The notes: a model not told the origin generated them from the sequence alone. A stretch of DNA of 64,000 bases from a gamma proteobacterium HIMB55 (GCA_000227505.4 AGIF02000001.1:1384035-1448034), one strand, 5' to 3'; shown: positions 34,389 through 43,904, counted from the first letter of the stretch. Numbers and translations: made by a program.

Positions 34389-35819
34389 TTAAGCGGCTGT
34401 GTAACCCTCGATCGCTTTAATTTCGAGGTAGTCCGTGAAGCCATGTGCGCCCCACTCTCGGCCGTTACCTGACTGCTTGTAGCCACCAAATGGGATGTCG
34501 GGACCACCGCTCGCGCCGTTGATGTGAATGTTGCCGGCACGAATCTTCGAAGCCACGGCACGCGCATGATCCATATCACCACTCTGGACATAACCCGCAA
34601 GACCGTACGGCGTGTCATTAGCAATTCGAATTGCCTCTTCTTCACTGTCGTAAGGAATCATCGTGAGAACTGGGCCGAAGATTTCCTCTCGGGAAATCGT
34701 CATCTCGTTATTGGCCTCAGAGAATACGGTTGGACGCACATAGTGGCCGGCCTCGATACCATCAGGAAGGCCTGTGCCACCACAAACCAGCTTGGCACCC
34801 TCGTCGATACCCTTCTGGATAAGACCCTGAATCTTGTCCCACTGAACCTTCGATACAACCGGCCCCATGGTGGTGTCTTTATCGGCAGTATCGCCAACGA
34901 CCACCGTCTGCGATACCGCGGCAGCAATCTGCTCTGCCTCTGCGAGGCGACCACGTGGCACCAGCATACGAGATGGCGCATTACACGACTGCCCGGTGTT
35001 GTTGTACATGTGGAGCACACCTCGCGTTACAGCCGCTTCTAGGTCTGCGTCATCGAGAACGATATTCGGAGACTTACCGCCCAGTTCTTGTGTCACACGC
35101 TTCACTGTTGGTGCAGCATTTTGAGCCACCAGCGAGCCCGCACGCGTTGAGCCAGTGAACGACATCATGTCGACATCAGGGTGCTTAGAAAGCGCAGTGC
35201 CTACACCCGGTCCATCGCCATTGACCATGTTGTAAACACCGGCAGGAACGCCAGCTTCGTGCATGATTTCAGTGAAGATATACGATGACAGTGGCGCCAC
35301 TTCACTGGGTTTTAGGACCATTGTGCAACCGACAGCCAGTGCGGGTGCCACCTTGCAAGTCACCTGGTTCATCGGCCAATTCCACGGCGTAATCAAGCCG
35401 CAGACACCAATAGGCTCTTTGACAACGCGGTGTGCACCTAAATCTTCTGAGAATGAGAAGTTGCGTAGAATTTTCGCTGCTTCGGTGATGTGCGCGAGAC
35501 CCGCGTAAGCTTGCGCGGTCGATGCCAGTGAAATAGGCGCGCCCATCTCTTCGCGAATTGCCTCGGCAATCTCGCCGATGCGGGACATGTAGATCTCCGC
35601 AATCTTATCGAGTAACGCCGCGCGCTCCTCAACCGATGTCTGACTGAAGGTTTCAAAAGCGGCCTTCGCTGCTGCAACTGCGTTATCCACGTCAGCGTTG
35701 TTGCCGATCGAAATGGTTGCGCACTGCTCTAGCGTGGCTGGGTTTTCGACCCCAAGTGTGTTGGTTTCTGAGGGCTCTACCCAAGAGCCATTGATGTAGA
35801 ACTTCGTGTAATCACGCAT
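34389..35819 (-). CDS. NAD(P)+-dependent aldehyde dehydrogenase
   Basis: A 476-residue aldehyde dehydrogenase. The catalytic Cys is in 'NNTGQSCNAPSRML', the general-base Glu in 'VTQELGGKSPNIVL', the cofactor motif in 'MSFTGSTRAGSLV', and 'GLITPWNWPMNQVTCKVAPA' carries the oxyanion Asn. It oxidises an aldehyde to the acid. The sequence does not fix the substrate. An SD-like GGAG precedes the ATG. It lies 92 bp upstream of glpK in the same direction and could share that transcript, or serve the amine catabolism suggested by the two aminotransferases. Confidence 0.93.
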   Translation of the reverse strand: MRDYTKFYINGSWVEPSETNTLGVENPATLEQCATISIGNNADVDNAVAAAKAAFETFSQTSVEERAALLDKIAEIYMSRIGEIAEAIREEMGAPISLASTAQAYAGLAHITEAAKILRNFSFSEDLGAHRVVKEPIGVCGLITPWNWPMNQVTCKVAPALAVGCTMVLKPSEVAPLSSYIFTEIMHEAGVPAGVYNMVNGDGPGVGTALSKHPDVDMMSFTGSTRAGSLVAQNAAPTVKRVTQELGGKSPNIVLDDADLEAAVTRGVLHMYNNTGQSCNAPSRMLVPRGRLAEAEQIAAAVSQTVVVGDTADKDTTMGPVVSKVQWDKIQGLIQKGIDEGAKLVCGGTGLPDGIEAGHYVRPTVFSEANNEMTISREEIFGPVLTMIPYDSEEEAIRIANDTPYGLAGYVQSGDMDHARAVASKIRAGNIHINGASGGPDIPFGGYKQSGNGREWGAHGFTDYLEIKAIEGYTAA

Positions 35820-35872
35820 TGTTTTTCTCCAGTCTTACGACGTTTTTAACGTTATCGGTAATGAAACTAACT

Positions 35873-36784
35873 TTACTGTAGAACTCGACCCGGGTGCATC
35901 CCATCGACGTAACCCATAAATGGTGTATGGATCGAGTAGCCCAAAAGCTCCTGTGTTCGCTGTGGCAACGATGCGGCTTTTTCAGGCGGCACTGCAAGTA
36001 ACATGCTCTCCAATGGCCGCGCCCAACCTGCACAATATTGTGGCGTCACGATCATCCGGTCTTGATCGGTATGATTCGCTCCACCGCGGTGCCAGACATC
36101 ACTTCGCATAATCATGACGGACCCGGCTGGCATCGTCGCTTTTACAGCGGCGGCATTCTCCTCAACCGAGCCATCCAAGTCGTCTCGCTGTGCGAAGTGC
36201 GCGTTGTCTAAGCGGCCTTCAATCTCGTGACTATCCCATAGATGGCTGTACGGGAGAATCTCCGTCGCGCCGTTCTCCTCGTTGGTATCATCGAGCGCCC
36301 AGAATACTGAAATGCCAAAGATGCCATGCGGCTGAGGCACTGTGATGTGGCCATCATCGGTGTGCCAGGGCTGAACGGTCTCACCGGGATGCAAATTGAT
36401 GGATAGACAGGCAGACAGCAGACAGGTGGGGCCAAGAAAGTGTTCAGCGAAAGCCATGGCGAGCGGATGCTGAATCATGTTCGCAAACAAGGGTGACTTC
36501 GCTAGCAAGGCATAAAGGCGATGACTTTTCGTACCCTCAAATACATTCCGACCAGTCGGCGATTGGGCCATATGCGCATTCAAAATGTCGCAGTAGGCGT
36601 CGAGCTCATTTTGCGTCATCACGTGCTCGATAACGGTATAGCCACGGTCATGCACGTCACGCAAGGCCTGGGAGAAACGCTGCGCACTCAGCCACGGCGA
36701 GACCGCCGCTACGTGCTCAGCCGAGAGCTCAGCATCGTAGGCTTCCGTAGCATTTTGAGGTTTGGCGTCATCAATACTTAACAT
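35873..36784 (-). CDS. Phytanoyl-CoA dioxygenase (PhyH) family protein
   Basis: A 303-residue Fe(II)/2-oxoglutarate-dependent oxygenase. The iron facial triad is visible as 'VQPWHTDDGH' (His-x-Asp) and the distal His in 'MRSDVWHRGGANHT'. 'FWALDDTNEENGATEILPYS' is the family core strand, with the 2-oxoglutarate Arg likely in 'DQDRMIVTP'. PhyH-type enzymes hydroxylate small molecules or CoA esters; the substrate is unknown. It reads divergently from the acyl-CoA dehydrogenase at 36858 over only 73 bp and is followed by the aldehyde dehydrogenase, so the three may act on one compound. Confidence 0.88.
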   Translation of the reverse strand: MLSIDDAKPQNATEAYDAELSAEHVAAVSPWLSAQRFSQALRDVHDRGYTVIEHVMTQNELDAYCDILNAHMAQSPTGRNVFEGTKSHRLYALLAKSPLFANMIQHPLAMAFAEHFLGPTCLLSACLSINLHPGETVQPWHTDDGHITVPQPHGIFGISVFWALDDTNEENGATEILPYSHLWDSHEIEGRLDNAHFAQRDDLDGSVEENAAAVKATMPAGSVMIMRSDVWHRGGANHTDQDRMIVTPQYCAGWARPLESMLLAVPPEKAASLPQRTQELLGYSIHTPFMGYVDGMHPGRVLQ

Positions 36785-36857
36785 TGTTTTCTCGAGTTGG
36801 TGCGACGCGCCGCTTTAATTCATAATCAGAGGATTCCAACATACTGAGGCTTCAAAA

Positions 36858-38009
36858 GTGAATCAAGCAGTAGACTTAGACGAACTCACTCTCTTCCGTG
36901 ATATGGCGCGCCGCGCTTTCGATAAGGAGATCACCCCGTACTACGAGGAGTGGGAACACAACCACATGGTGCCGCGCGAGTTGTGGAACACGCTAGGTGC
37001 TGCAGGCCTGCTCTGCCCCGATGTCGATGAGGCCTACGGCGGTGCAGGAACCACGCCACACGTGACACTCGCGATGATTGAGGAGTTGTCGCGAATGGGT
37101 TTTGGCGGCTTCGCGTCTGGCTACGGTATTCACTCTAATATTGTGGCGCCTTATCTCAGCCGACATGGTACTGAGGCACAAAAAGCGCACTGGCTCCCGC
37201 GCATGGTTACAGGCGAAGTGGTTGGCGCCCTCGCGATGACAGAACCCGGCGCAGGCTCCAACGTGCAAGGCATTCGCACCAACGCGGTTCGCGACGGTGA
37301 CGAGTGGGTGCTTAACGGCTCTAAAATCTTTATCACCAACGGCATCCACGCTGACCTCGTCATCGTTGCAGCGATTACCGATCCCGGCAAAGGTGCCAAG
37401 GGTACATCTTTATTCCTCGTCGACGCGCATGCACCCGGATTTGAAAAGTCCAAGAAGATCGACAAGATCGGTCAGCATGCTTCGGATACTGCGCTATTGT
37501 TCTTTACCGATGTGCGCTTACCTGCAGACGCGCTCCTGGGTGAAGAAAACAAAGGTTTCGCAATTCTGATGGACGAACTCCCACGTGAGCGTCTTGGTAT
37601 TGCTGCGCAGGCAGTTGCGGCATCGGAAGGTGCGCTGGATATCACCATTGAGTACGTAAAAGAGCGGGAAGCCTTCGGACAGAAGGTCGGACAGTTCCAA
37701 AACACGCGTTTTAAGCTTGCTGACGTCAAAACGCAGGTGGCTGTTAACCGCGCGTTCTACGAGCAGTGTGCCAACAAATACGCAACAGATGAACTCACGA
37801 CCGATGAAGCCGCCATGCTCAAGCTGGCAAGTTGTGAGATGCAGTGCGACGTTGCAGATCAGTGTTTGCAGCTCTTCGGTGGCTATGGCTATACGACGGA
37901 ATACCCAATCTCACGTTTCTACGTGGACGCTCGTATTCAAACCATTTACGGCGGCACATCGGAAATTATGCGTGAACTGGTCGCCCGATCCATTTTAGGT
38001 CGCGAGTAA
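36858..38009 (+). CDS. Acyl-CoA dehydrogenase
   Basis: A 383-residue FAD enzyme introducing an alpha,beta double bond in an acyl-CoA. FAD/substrate loops are 'ALAMTEPGAGSNVQGI' and 'WVLNGSKIFITNGIHADLVI'. The catalytic Glu should be that in 'IQTIYGGTSEIMRELVARS', the short- and branched-chain position. 'QLFGGYGYTTEYPISRFY' is conserved. It starts at GTG 36858 with GAGG upstream. Electrons would pass to ETF, which is not encoded here. An intrinsic terminator lies 50 bp beyond its stop, inside the next gene. Confidence 0.94.
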   Translation: MNQAVDLDELTLFRDMARRAFDKEITPYYEEWEHNHMVPRELWNTLGAAGLLCPDVDEAYGGAGTTPHVTLAMIEELSRMGFGGFASGYGIHSNIVAPYLSRHGTEAQKAHWLPRMVTGEVVGALAMTEPGAGSNVQGIRTNAVRDGDEWVLNGSKIFITNGIHADLVIVAAITDPGKGAKGTSLFLVDAHAPGFEKSKKIDKIGQHASDTALLFFTDVRLPADALLGEENKGFAILMDELPRERLGIAAQAVAASEGALDITIEYVKEREAFGQKVGQFQNTRFKLADVKTQVAVNRAFYEQCANKYATDELTTDEAAMLKLASCEMQCDVADQCLQLFGGYGYTTEYPISRFYVDARIQTIYGGTSEIMRELVARSILGRE

Positions 38010-38039
38010 GAAAACCAAATTTTGACTGGGGAATCCCTC

Positions 38040-39812
38040 ATGAACTATTTCAATGTAAGCCGGCTAACCTTGCCGGCTTTTTTTGTCATCTTTTTTGCCA
38101 CTTCATCTGTAAGCAGCGTCGCCTCTGACGAGAGTCTAGACGCTGTTATCAGTAACCACTGGGACTGGGTTCTCGAGCAATACCCCGAGTATCGCCGGGA
38201 ATACGGCGATATGTCGGGCAATCAAAGCTGGACTGACCTAAGCGCCGACGTGCTCGAGCAGCGAAACAAAGACACACAGGCGTTTATTGAGGATCTATCA
38301 CGAATCGACTCAGCCTCACTGAGCGAAACAGCACAACTCAACCAACGAATGCTCAGAACCGCACTCGAGGAAGAGGTCGAGTCTTACGAAAATGGCCTTC
38401 ATCTTATTGCGCTCAACATGCGCAGTGGTCCACAGCACCGCTACACCATGGTTGAACGCCTACCTATGGCTACTGAGACTGATTATGTCGATTGGCTGGC
38501 ACGCCTCGAGAAACTGCCTGAGCAACTAGCGCAATATCAAGCGTTGCTTCAAGCAGGGGCTGACCAGCAACGCACACAAGCGCGCATCATTATCGAGCGC
38601 ATCCCTAATCAGCTCGATGCGCTCATCGTTGATAAACCCCAGGACAGCCCCTTCTGGGGCGTGTTCGAAGCAATGCCCGACGCAATCCCCTCACCTCGCG
38701 CAGACGAACTCAAGGCGCAAGCTGCAGCGGTTATCGGGGAGAAACTCGTTCCCGCCTACGCGCAGTTCAAAGCCTTCATTGAGGAAACCTATCTACCCAG
38801 TACCCGTGAGCAGCCGGGCATTGGCACGCTGCCCAGCGGTAAAGAGGTCTACGCGATGCTCGCGCGGCACTTTACCACCACCGACATGACGCCTGAGGAA
38901 ATCCACAACGTCGGCCTCGCTGAAGTTGCGCGGATTCGCGGTGAAATGATGGAGGTGATTGAGGAAGTGGGATTCGAAGGCGACCTAAACGCCTTTAATG
39001 ATTTTTTACGAAGCGACCCTCAGTTCTATTACGAGACAGCAGAAGAGCTTCTGGAGGGCTATCAGGCAGTTTCGAAACGCCTAGACCCGCAACTGGTAAA
39101 GTTGTTTGGCAAGCTCCCGCGCATGCCCTACGGCGTTCGCCCGATTGCACCTGAGCTCGCGCCAGACACAACAACCGCGTTTTACATGCGTCCTGCTTTA
39201 GATGGCAGCCGTCCCGGTTGGTATTACGTCAATCTCTACAAGCCCGAGGTTCGGCCCAAATATGAAATGGAAGTGCTATCGGTACATGAGAGCGTTCCGG
39301 GACACCATTTGCAGATCGCTTTGGCACAAGAAATCGAGGGACTGCCTGAGTTCCGGCGCAACAGCAGCGTCACAGCCTTCATCGAAGGCTGGGGTCTGTA
39401 TTCCGAGCGATTGGGCTACGATATGGGACTTTACAAAGATCCCTACTCCCGTTACGGACAACTCATTTATGACATGTGGCGCGCGGTTCGACTGGTGGTC
39501 GATACCGGCATTCACTACTTCGGTTGGTCACGGCAAGAAGCCATCGATTACTTCAAAGACAATGCAGCCAAAACAGAGGCCGACATTATCAACGAGATTG
39601 ATCGCTACATTGGTTGGCCAGGCCAAGCACTCGCTTACAAAATTGGTCAGCTGAAAATGCTCGAGCTACGTGCGCTCGCCGAAAAAGAACTTGGCGATCG
39701 CTTCGATATACGTGCATTCCACGACGAACTGCTAGGTGCGGGCGCCATTCCACTCGATGCACTCGAGGTGAGAATGACGCGGTGGATTGAGCAGGAAAAA
39801 AACAAGCTCTAG
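38040..39812 (+). CDS. Exported DUF885 family metallopeptidase-like protein
   Basis: A 590-residue periplasmic protein of the DUF885 family. The signal peptide runs over 'LTLPAFFVIFFATSSVSSVA' and is cut before SDES. The zinc motif HExxPGHH is present in 'SVHESVPGHHLQIALAQE', and 'SSVTAFIEGWGLYSERLGYD' supplies a further Glu, so metallopeptidase activity is likely, although family function is poorly known. The ATG at 38040 follows GGGGAA; a TTG at 38022 is less likely. Its first codons contain an intrinsic-terminator hairpin. It is convergent with phzF, with 7 bp between stops. Confidence 0.88.
   Translation: MNYFNVSRLTLPAFFVIFFATSSVSSVASDESLDAVISNHWDWVLEQYPEYRREYGDMSGNQSWTDLSADVLEQRNKDTQAFIEDLSRIDSASLSETAQLNQRMLRTALEEEVESYENGLHLIALNMRSGPQHRYTMVERLPMATETDYVDWLARLEKLPEQLAQYQALLQAGADQQRTQARIIIERIPNQLDALIVDKPQDSPFWGVFEAMPDAIPSPRADELKAQAAAVIGEKLVPAYAQFKAFIEETYLPSTREQPGIGTLPSGKEVYAMLARHFTTTDMTPEEIHNVGLAEVARIRGEMMEVIEEVGFEGDLNAFNDFLRSDPQFYYETAEELLEGYQAVSKRLDPQLVKLFGKLPRMPYGVRPIAPELAPDTTTAFYMRPALDGSRPGWYYVNLYKPEVRPKYEMEVLSVHESVPGHHLQIALAQEIEGLPEFRRNSSVTAFIEGWGLYSERLGYDMGLYKDPYSRYGQLIYDMWRAVRLVVDTGIHYFGWSRQEAIDYFKDNAAKTEADIINEIDRYIGWPGQALAYKIGQLKMLELRALAEKELGDRFDIRAFHDELLGAGAIPLDALEVRMTRWIEQEKNKL
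38057..38084 (+). terminator. Intrinsic terminator inside the DUF885 signal-peptide codons
   Basis: AAGCCGGC pairs perfectly with GCCGGCTT around a 7-nt loop and ends in a run of seven T. It starts 17 bases after the ATG of the DUF885 gene and 48 bases after the acyl-CoA dehydrogenase stop. Confidence 0.75.
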
Positions 39813-39819
39813 CAGAGCG

Positions 39820-40641
39820 CTAAACCAACTCTGAGGGGAGGAGGATCCTTCCCTCGGAAAACAAGCAACACTGCCCCGCCAACACAACGCGGTCCCCGTC
39901 TAGCGTTCCGCTAAGCTCACCACCTCGCGCTGATAATTGTCGCGCCCTCAAGGTGGTCTTTGAAAAACGCGCAGCCCAAAGAGGGACAAGCTGGCAATGC
40001 GCTGAGCCCGTAACAGGATCCTCATTAATACCTAGCTGAGGAATAAAGAAACGCGACACGTAGTCAACGTCGGAACTCGCCGCCGTGATACTCACGCCAA
40101 GGTCGGTGGCAATCGCAAGCGCGGAAAAATCGGGTGAGCAGGCTTTGAGGGTTGCCTCGTCCGCGAGTTCGCAAACCATCTGCCAAGCTCCATTAGAAGG
40201 CTGAAAGCTTCGGACAACAGGAACCCCCAGAGCCGCAGCAACCTTGTCAGGTGTGTCCACTTCGCCCATAAACACGGCCGGAAATTCAATGCGATATCGA
40301 TCACCATCACGAGTCACGTAAAGCGGCCCGCTTGCGGTATCAAAGGTGAGACGCTCGCCTGCCCAGTGTCCGAGATAATCCAAGGCATAGGCAGACGCCA
40401 AGGTGGCGTGACCACAAAGCGGGACCTCTTTCGCAGGAGTAAACCAGCGTAAATGAAAATGGTCGACGCCTTTCCTCACCAAAAACGCGGTCTCGCTGAG
40501 ATTGTGTTGCTCAGCAATGGATTGCATGGTGCCGTCGGCGAGAGGTATATCAGTCTCCACAACCGCCGCAGGGTTACCGCCAAACAGCGTATCGGTGAAT
40601 GCGTTAACAACTAAAACGGGGACATGGCTGCTGTTAGTCAT
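39820..40641 (-). CDS. PhzF family isomerase
   Basis: A 273-residue PhzF/diaminopimelate-epimerase-fold protein. Key segments are 'VNAFTDTLFGGNPAAVVETD', 'HNLSETAFLV' with the catalytic Glu, 'LRWFTPAKEVPLCGHATLAS' and 'GINEDPVTGSAHCQL'. PhzF itself isomerises a dihydroanthranilate in phenazine synthesis, but most homologues sit outside phenazine clusters and their substrates are unknown; no other phz gene is here. It overlaps the preceding gene by 8 bp and is the last of a three-gene unit with the strictosidine-synthase-like protein and probably the aminotransferase. Confidence 0.92.
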   Translation of the reverse strand: MTNSSHVPVLVVNAFTDTLFGGNPAAVVETDIPLADGTMQSIAEQHNLSETAFLVRKGVDHFHLRWFTPAKEVPLCGHATLASAYALDYLGHWAGERLTFDTASGPLYVTRDGDRYRIEFPAVFMGEVDTPDKVAAALGVPVVRSFQPSNGAWQMVCELADEATLKACSPDFSALAIATDLGVSITAASSDVDYVSRFFIPQLGINEDPVTGSAHCQLVPLWAARFSKTTLRARQLSARGGELSGTLDGDRVVLAGQCCLFSEGRILLPSELV

Positions 40642-41701
40642 TGGCTAATTCCAGGATTCCCATGCTGGTGGAAATGAGACTCCCCATGATCAGCTTGCCA
40701 TCGCACTCGTTAACACTCGTTACTTGATTCAAACGTGCATCAGGGTCTCGAAAACTCTTGATCAAATTTCCCTCTAGATCAAACGCCGATACCATACTGA
40801 AGTGCTCTTCGAGCGAGCCGCTCACCCACGCAGGCAAGCCACCTACCAATCGACGCAGCAAGGGCTTATCTGCAAAGGCGTCTAACGCATCACGTGGATT
40901 TGGGGATGCCACCCAAAAGGTGTCTTCGCCGTTGAACGAGATGTTATCGACCATGGCAGGAATCTGATCGATAAAGATATCACTCTCTCCAGCCTTTTCA
41001 CCTTTTACCCAAAGACGGTGCACGCGCCCTGTGACTGTCTCGTTCACTAATACGTAGGTCTCGTCAGGACCCAGTGCCACGCCATTGGCAAAGAATAGCC
41101 CTTCGAGATGTGACTTGATCTCGCCCGTCGCAAGGTTATAGGACATGAGGCGGCCGGTGCGTGACGCCTCGAGCAAGTCCAGCATGAAGCCATCGATACT
41201 GAAGCGCTGGGAAGCATCGCTAAACCACACCACGCCATCGGAAGAAATATCGAGATCGTCGGCAAATAAGATCGGTCGACCTTCGAACTCATTTGCAAGC
41301 ACCTCAACCGAACCATCCGGCTGCAATCTGAGCAACCCTTTCAGTGCGTCCGCAATAATCACTGAGCCGTCAGGCATTGCCTGAAGCCCAACAGGCCGCC
41401 CTCGCGTGTCACCCATGGTCTCGGATCTGCCATCAAGGGTCATACGGACAATACGCCCGTCTTCCAAACCCGTAATCATCGATCCGTCTTCAGTACAGGA
41501 GACGTCCTCGGGACCGTGTCCCGGCACCTCTAAAAGAAGCATAGACGCCAAGTCGGTATTAGGTGCGAAGCCGCCTGTGAAGCCTGAGTTTTTGGGCGGC
41601 TCCCAAACCTCTGGGTTGATGGGGGACCGCACAAAAGCGACCAAAATAAGAATCGCTATGAGTCCTGCAACGGCAGAAAACCACTTGATGAAATTAGACA
41701 T
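40634..41701 (-). CDS. Strictosidine-synthase-like / SMP-30 beta-propeller protein
   Basis: A 355-residue protein with one N-terminal membrane helix ('FSAVAGLIAILILVAFV') and a six-bladed propeller of the strictosidine synthase-like/SMP-30 type. Typical repeats are 'GPEDVSCTEDGSMITGLEDG', 'PVGLQAMPDGSVIIADALKG', 'LFADDLDISSDGVVWFSDAS' and 'FFANGVALGPDETYVLVNET'. Bacterial members act as lactonases or related hydrolases; true strictosidine synthase activity is not expected. The domain should lie in the periplasm. It overlaps phzF by 8 bp. Confidence 0.87.
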   Translation of the reverse strand: MSNFIKWFSAVAGLIAILILVAFVRSPINPEVWEPPKNSGFTGGFAPNTDLASMLLLEVPGHGPEDVSCTEDGSMITGLEDGRIVRMTLDGRSETMGDTRGRPVGLQAMPDGSVIIADALKGLLRLQPDGSVEVLANEFEGRPILFADDLDISSDGVVWFSDASQRFSIDGFMLDLLEASRTGRLMSYNLATGEIKSHLEGLFFANGVALGPDETYVLVNETVTGRVHRLWVKGEKAGESDIFIDQIPAMVDNISFNGEDTFWVASPNPRDALDAFADKPLLRRLVGGLPAWVSGSLEEHFSMVSAFDLEGNLIKSFRDPDARLNQVTSVNECDGKLIMGSLISTSMGILELAND

Positions 41702-41731
41702 CGGCCTCTCCCAAAAACTTGAGTATTGCGT

Positions 41732-43051
41732 CTAAGCGATGCGATCCAAGCAGTCGGCCAACGTACCTACCAGCTGGTCGAGTTGAGGTCGCTCCATCAC
41801 AAAGTGAGGTGCCATCTGAATGGTATCGCCACCGTATCGCACCAACACACCACGCTCCCACATCGCCATCGCCAACTCGAAGGGCCGCTTCAACGGCTCG
41901 TCGCCGGCAGGCTCCAGCGTTATCGCACCGGCAAATCCGTAATTGCGCACGTCTGTGACAAACGGCTTTTCTGAGAGTTGGTCATGAAGCAGCGCCTCAA
42001 AATACGGCGCTTCATCGGCCACGCGCTGGGGTAATTGCTCCTCGACCAGTACATCAAGTGCCGCTAAACCCGCGGCGCAGGCAACGGGGTGCGCAGAATA
42101 CGTATAGCCATGAGCAAACTCTAAGACGTAGTCGGGCCCAGCTTTCTCCATAAACGTGTTGTGAATTTCCTCCGATGCAATTACGGCACCCATTGGAATA
42201 ACGCCATTCGTCATTTGCTTAGCAACGTTCAAAATATCGGGAACAACGCCAAAGGCGTCGGATCCTGTCATAGCTCCGCAACGACCAAACCCCGTAATGA
42301 CCTCATCAAAAATCAACAGAATATTGTGCTTATCGCAAAGCTCCCGCAGGCGCTTTAGATAACCGATAGGTGGTGGGAGCACTCCAGCCGATCCGCCCAT
42401 TGGCTCGACAATGACCGCGGCAATTGTTTCTGCACCGTATTGCGCTACGAACGCCTCAAGCTCCTCAGCGAGATGCGCGCCCGACTGAGGCATACCGCGC
42501 GAGAACGCATTTTCAGGCAGCATGGTGTGAGACAAATGATCAGTCTCTAAGACCTCGCCAAACAATTGCTTGTTAGCAGGAATTCCGCCGACGGCAACGC
42601 CTCCGAAATTAACGCCGTGATATCCCTTTTGACGGCCGATAAAACGCGTCTTTCGCGTCTCACCCTTCAGCTGCCAATAAGCCCTCGCCATTTTCAGCGA
42701 CGTATCAGCGGACTCAGATCCCGAATTGGTGAAAAACACATGGTTCAGATCTGCGGGCATGAGCGACGCAATTTTTGTAGCCAATTCAAAAGCTTTTGGG
42801 TGCCCAAATTGAAACGGCGGACAGAAATCAAGTGTCGCAACCTGCTCGCTCACCGCCTTGGTTATCTCAGGACGCGCGTGGCCCAGACCCGTGGTCCAGA
42901 GTCCCGAGTGCCCATCGAGCACCTTTCGGCCGTCGCTATCGGTAAACCAAACGCCTTCTGCACCCGTGATAATCCGGGGGGCCTGCTTAAATTGGCGATT
43001 GCCTGTGTAGGGCATCCAATAAGCGCTTAAGTCAAAATCTGTTTTCATCAC
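41732..43051 (-). CDS. Beta-alanine/omega-amino acid:pyruvate aminotransferase
   Basis: A 439-residue class III aminotransferase resembling Pseudomonas omega-amino-acid:pyruvate transaminase. The start 'LSAYWMPYTGNRQFKQAPR' is characteristic of that group. PLP contacts are 'FFTNSGSESADTSLKMARAY', 'LLIFDEVITGFGRCGAM' and the lysine in 'ILNVAKQMTNGVIPMGAV'. It would convert beta-alanine plus pyruvate to malonate semialdehyde plus alanine. It is the first gene of a unit with the SMP-30-like and PhzF genes (30-bp gap). An ATG one codon downstream is an alternative. Confidence 0.92.
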   Translation of the reverse strand: MMKTDFDLSAYWMPYTGNRQFKQAPRIITGAEGVWFTDSDGRKVLDGHSGLWTTGLGHARPEITKAVSEQVATLDFCPPFQFGHPKAFELATKIASLMPADLNHVFFTNSGSESADTSLKMARAYWQLKGETRKTRFIGRQKGYHGVNFGGVAVGGIPANKQLFGEVLETDHLSHTMLPENAFSRGMPQSGAHLAEELEAFVAQYGAETIAAVIVEPMGGSAGVLPPPIGYLKRLRELCDKHNILLIFDEVITGFGRCGAMTGSDAFGVVPDILNVAKQMTNGVIPMGAVIASEEIHNTFMEKAGPDYVLEFAHGYTYSAHPVACAAGLAALDVLVEEQLPQRVADEAPYFEALLHDQLSEKPFVTDVRNYGFAGAITLEPAGDEPLKRPFELAMAMWERGVLVRYGGDTIQMAPHFVMERPQLDQLVGTLADCLDRIA

Positions 43052-43108
43052 ATTCTTGTCTTTCGTTGTTGAGTGCGCCGCGCGCCGCTTCTTTTAAAGT
43101 CTTTTTTC

Positions 43109-43127
43109 TTGAGATCTTTTATCTCAA
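43109..43127. promoter_or_regulatory. Inverted repeat upstream of the aminotransferase
   Basis: TTGAGAT-CTTTT-ATCTCAA, a 7-bp perfect inverted repeat 58-76 bases before the aminotransferase ATG. It is either an operator or a leader hairpin. No T-tract follows, so it is not a terminator for minus-strand transcription. Confidence 0.35.
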
Positions 43128-43334
43128 ACCACTTGTCGCTTTTTGCTAGCTCACCGAAACCAGCCATTCACCAATGCTGCTCGCTACTTTATAGCGAGGT
43201 TTTGAAAGCTCGATTTCCCTACGACAACCCTGCCATACTCGGTGTGCGATCTGCAGCACCGGTCCACGCGTACTGTATCCAACCAATCACGCTGGCGCTA
43301 TGCGTTGCGATTACAAATGTTAGGAGATAAATCC

Positions 43335-43808
43335 ATGAAAAATATTCGATTGAAAACCCTCCTCGCGGCTTCTTTATCAGTAGCTGTAGCCGTTCCTGCA
43401 ATAGCGCACATTGAGCGCTCAGAGCCACTTCAATCACTGCGCCAATCTTACTTTGCGCTCGTGGGTATGACCTTTGGCCCCATGGGTGACATGGTCAAAG
43501 GGAAAATCGAGTGGAATGGTGATCAGTTCACCGCGTGGGCAAGCGATTTGGCCGCCGTATCGAGCGTAAGTGTCGAGCGCGGCTTTGCGCCAGGTAGCGA
43601 CAAGGGTAAAACTCGCGCAAAACCTGCCATTTGGGAAAACCCCGACGACTTTGCTGAAAAACTGGCAGCGTTTCGTACCGAGGCGGCAGCCCTAGCAGTT
43701 GCGGCGAAAACAGGTGATCAAGCCGCTGCAACCGCTCAGTTCAAGAAGACGGGTGGCACCTGCAAAGCCTGTCACGACGAATACAAGGCACGTAACTATC
43801 TCTATTAA
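43335..43808 (+). CDS. Cytochrome c' (class II c-type cytochrome)
   Basis: A 157-residue exported cytochrome. The signal peptide 'TLLAASLSVAVAVPAIAH' precedes a four-helix domain with the single haem motif CKACH near the C-terminus ('GTCKACHDEYKARNYLY'), the class II arrangement. 'ALVGMTFGPMGDMVKGKIEW' supplies the Met-rich first helix, which would hold a Met ligand in cytochrome c-556-like members. The start at 43335 has AGGAG at the right distance; an ORF extends to 43242. It may transfer electrons or bind NO in the periplasm. The cytochrome b561 gene converges on it from the other side. Confidence 0.92.
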   Translation: MKNIRLKTLLAASLSVAVAVPAIAHIERSEPLQSLRQSYFALVGMTFGPMGDMVKGKIEWNGDQFTAWASDLAAVSSVSVERGFAPGSDKGKTRAKPAIWENPDDFAEKLAAFRTEAAALAVAAKTGDQAAATAQFKKTGGTCKACHDEYKARNYLY

Positions 43809-43824
43809 GAAGTCTGGCTTCTGA

Positions 43825-43856
43825 GGGTTCCCGCCATCGCGGGTTCCCTTTATTTT
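43825..43856 (+). terminator. Intrinsic terminator after cytochrome c'
   Basis: GGGTTCCCGC-CATC-GCGGGTTCCC forms a stem with a TT/TT internal mismatch, followed by TTTATTTT. It lies 16 bp beyond the stop. Confidence 0.75.
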
Positions 43857-43904
43857 AAAAGAATCCCAACAACTCTTTTGCAACGAGAAACCACTACCCG
43901 ACGA

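Noticed and set aside
39820-40641. Phenazine biosynthesis locus suggested by PhzF
   Set aside because: No other phz gene is present; PhzF-like proteins are common outside phenazine clusters.
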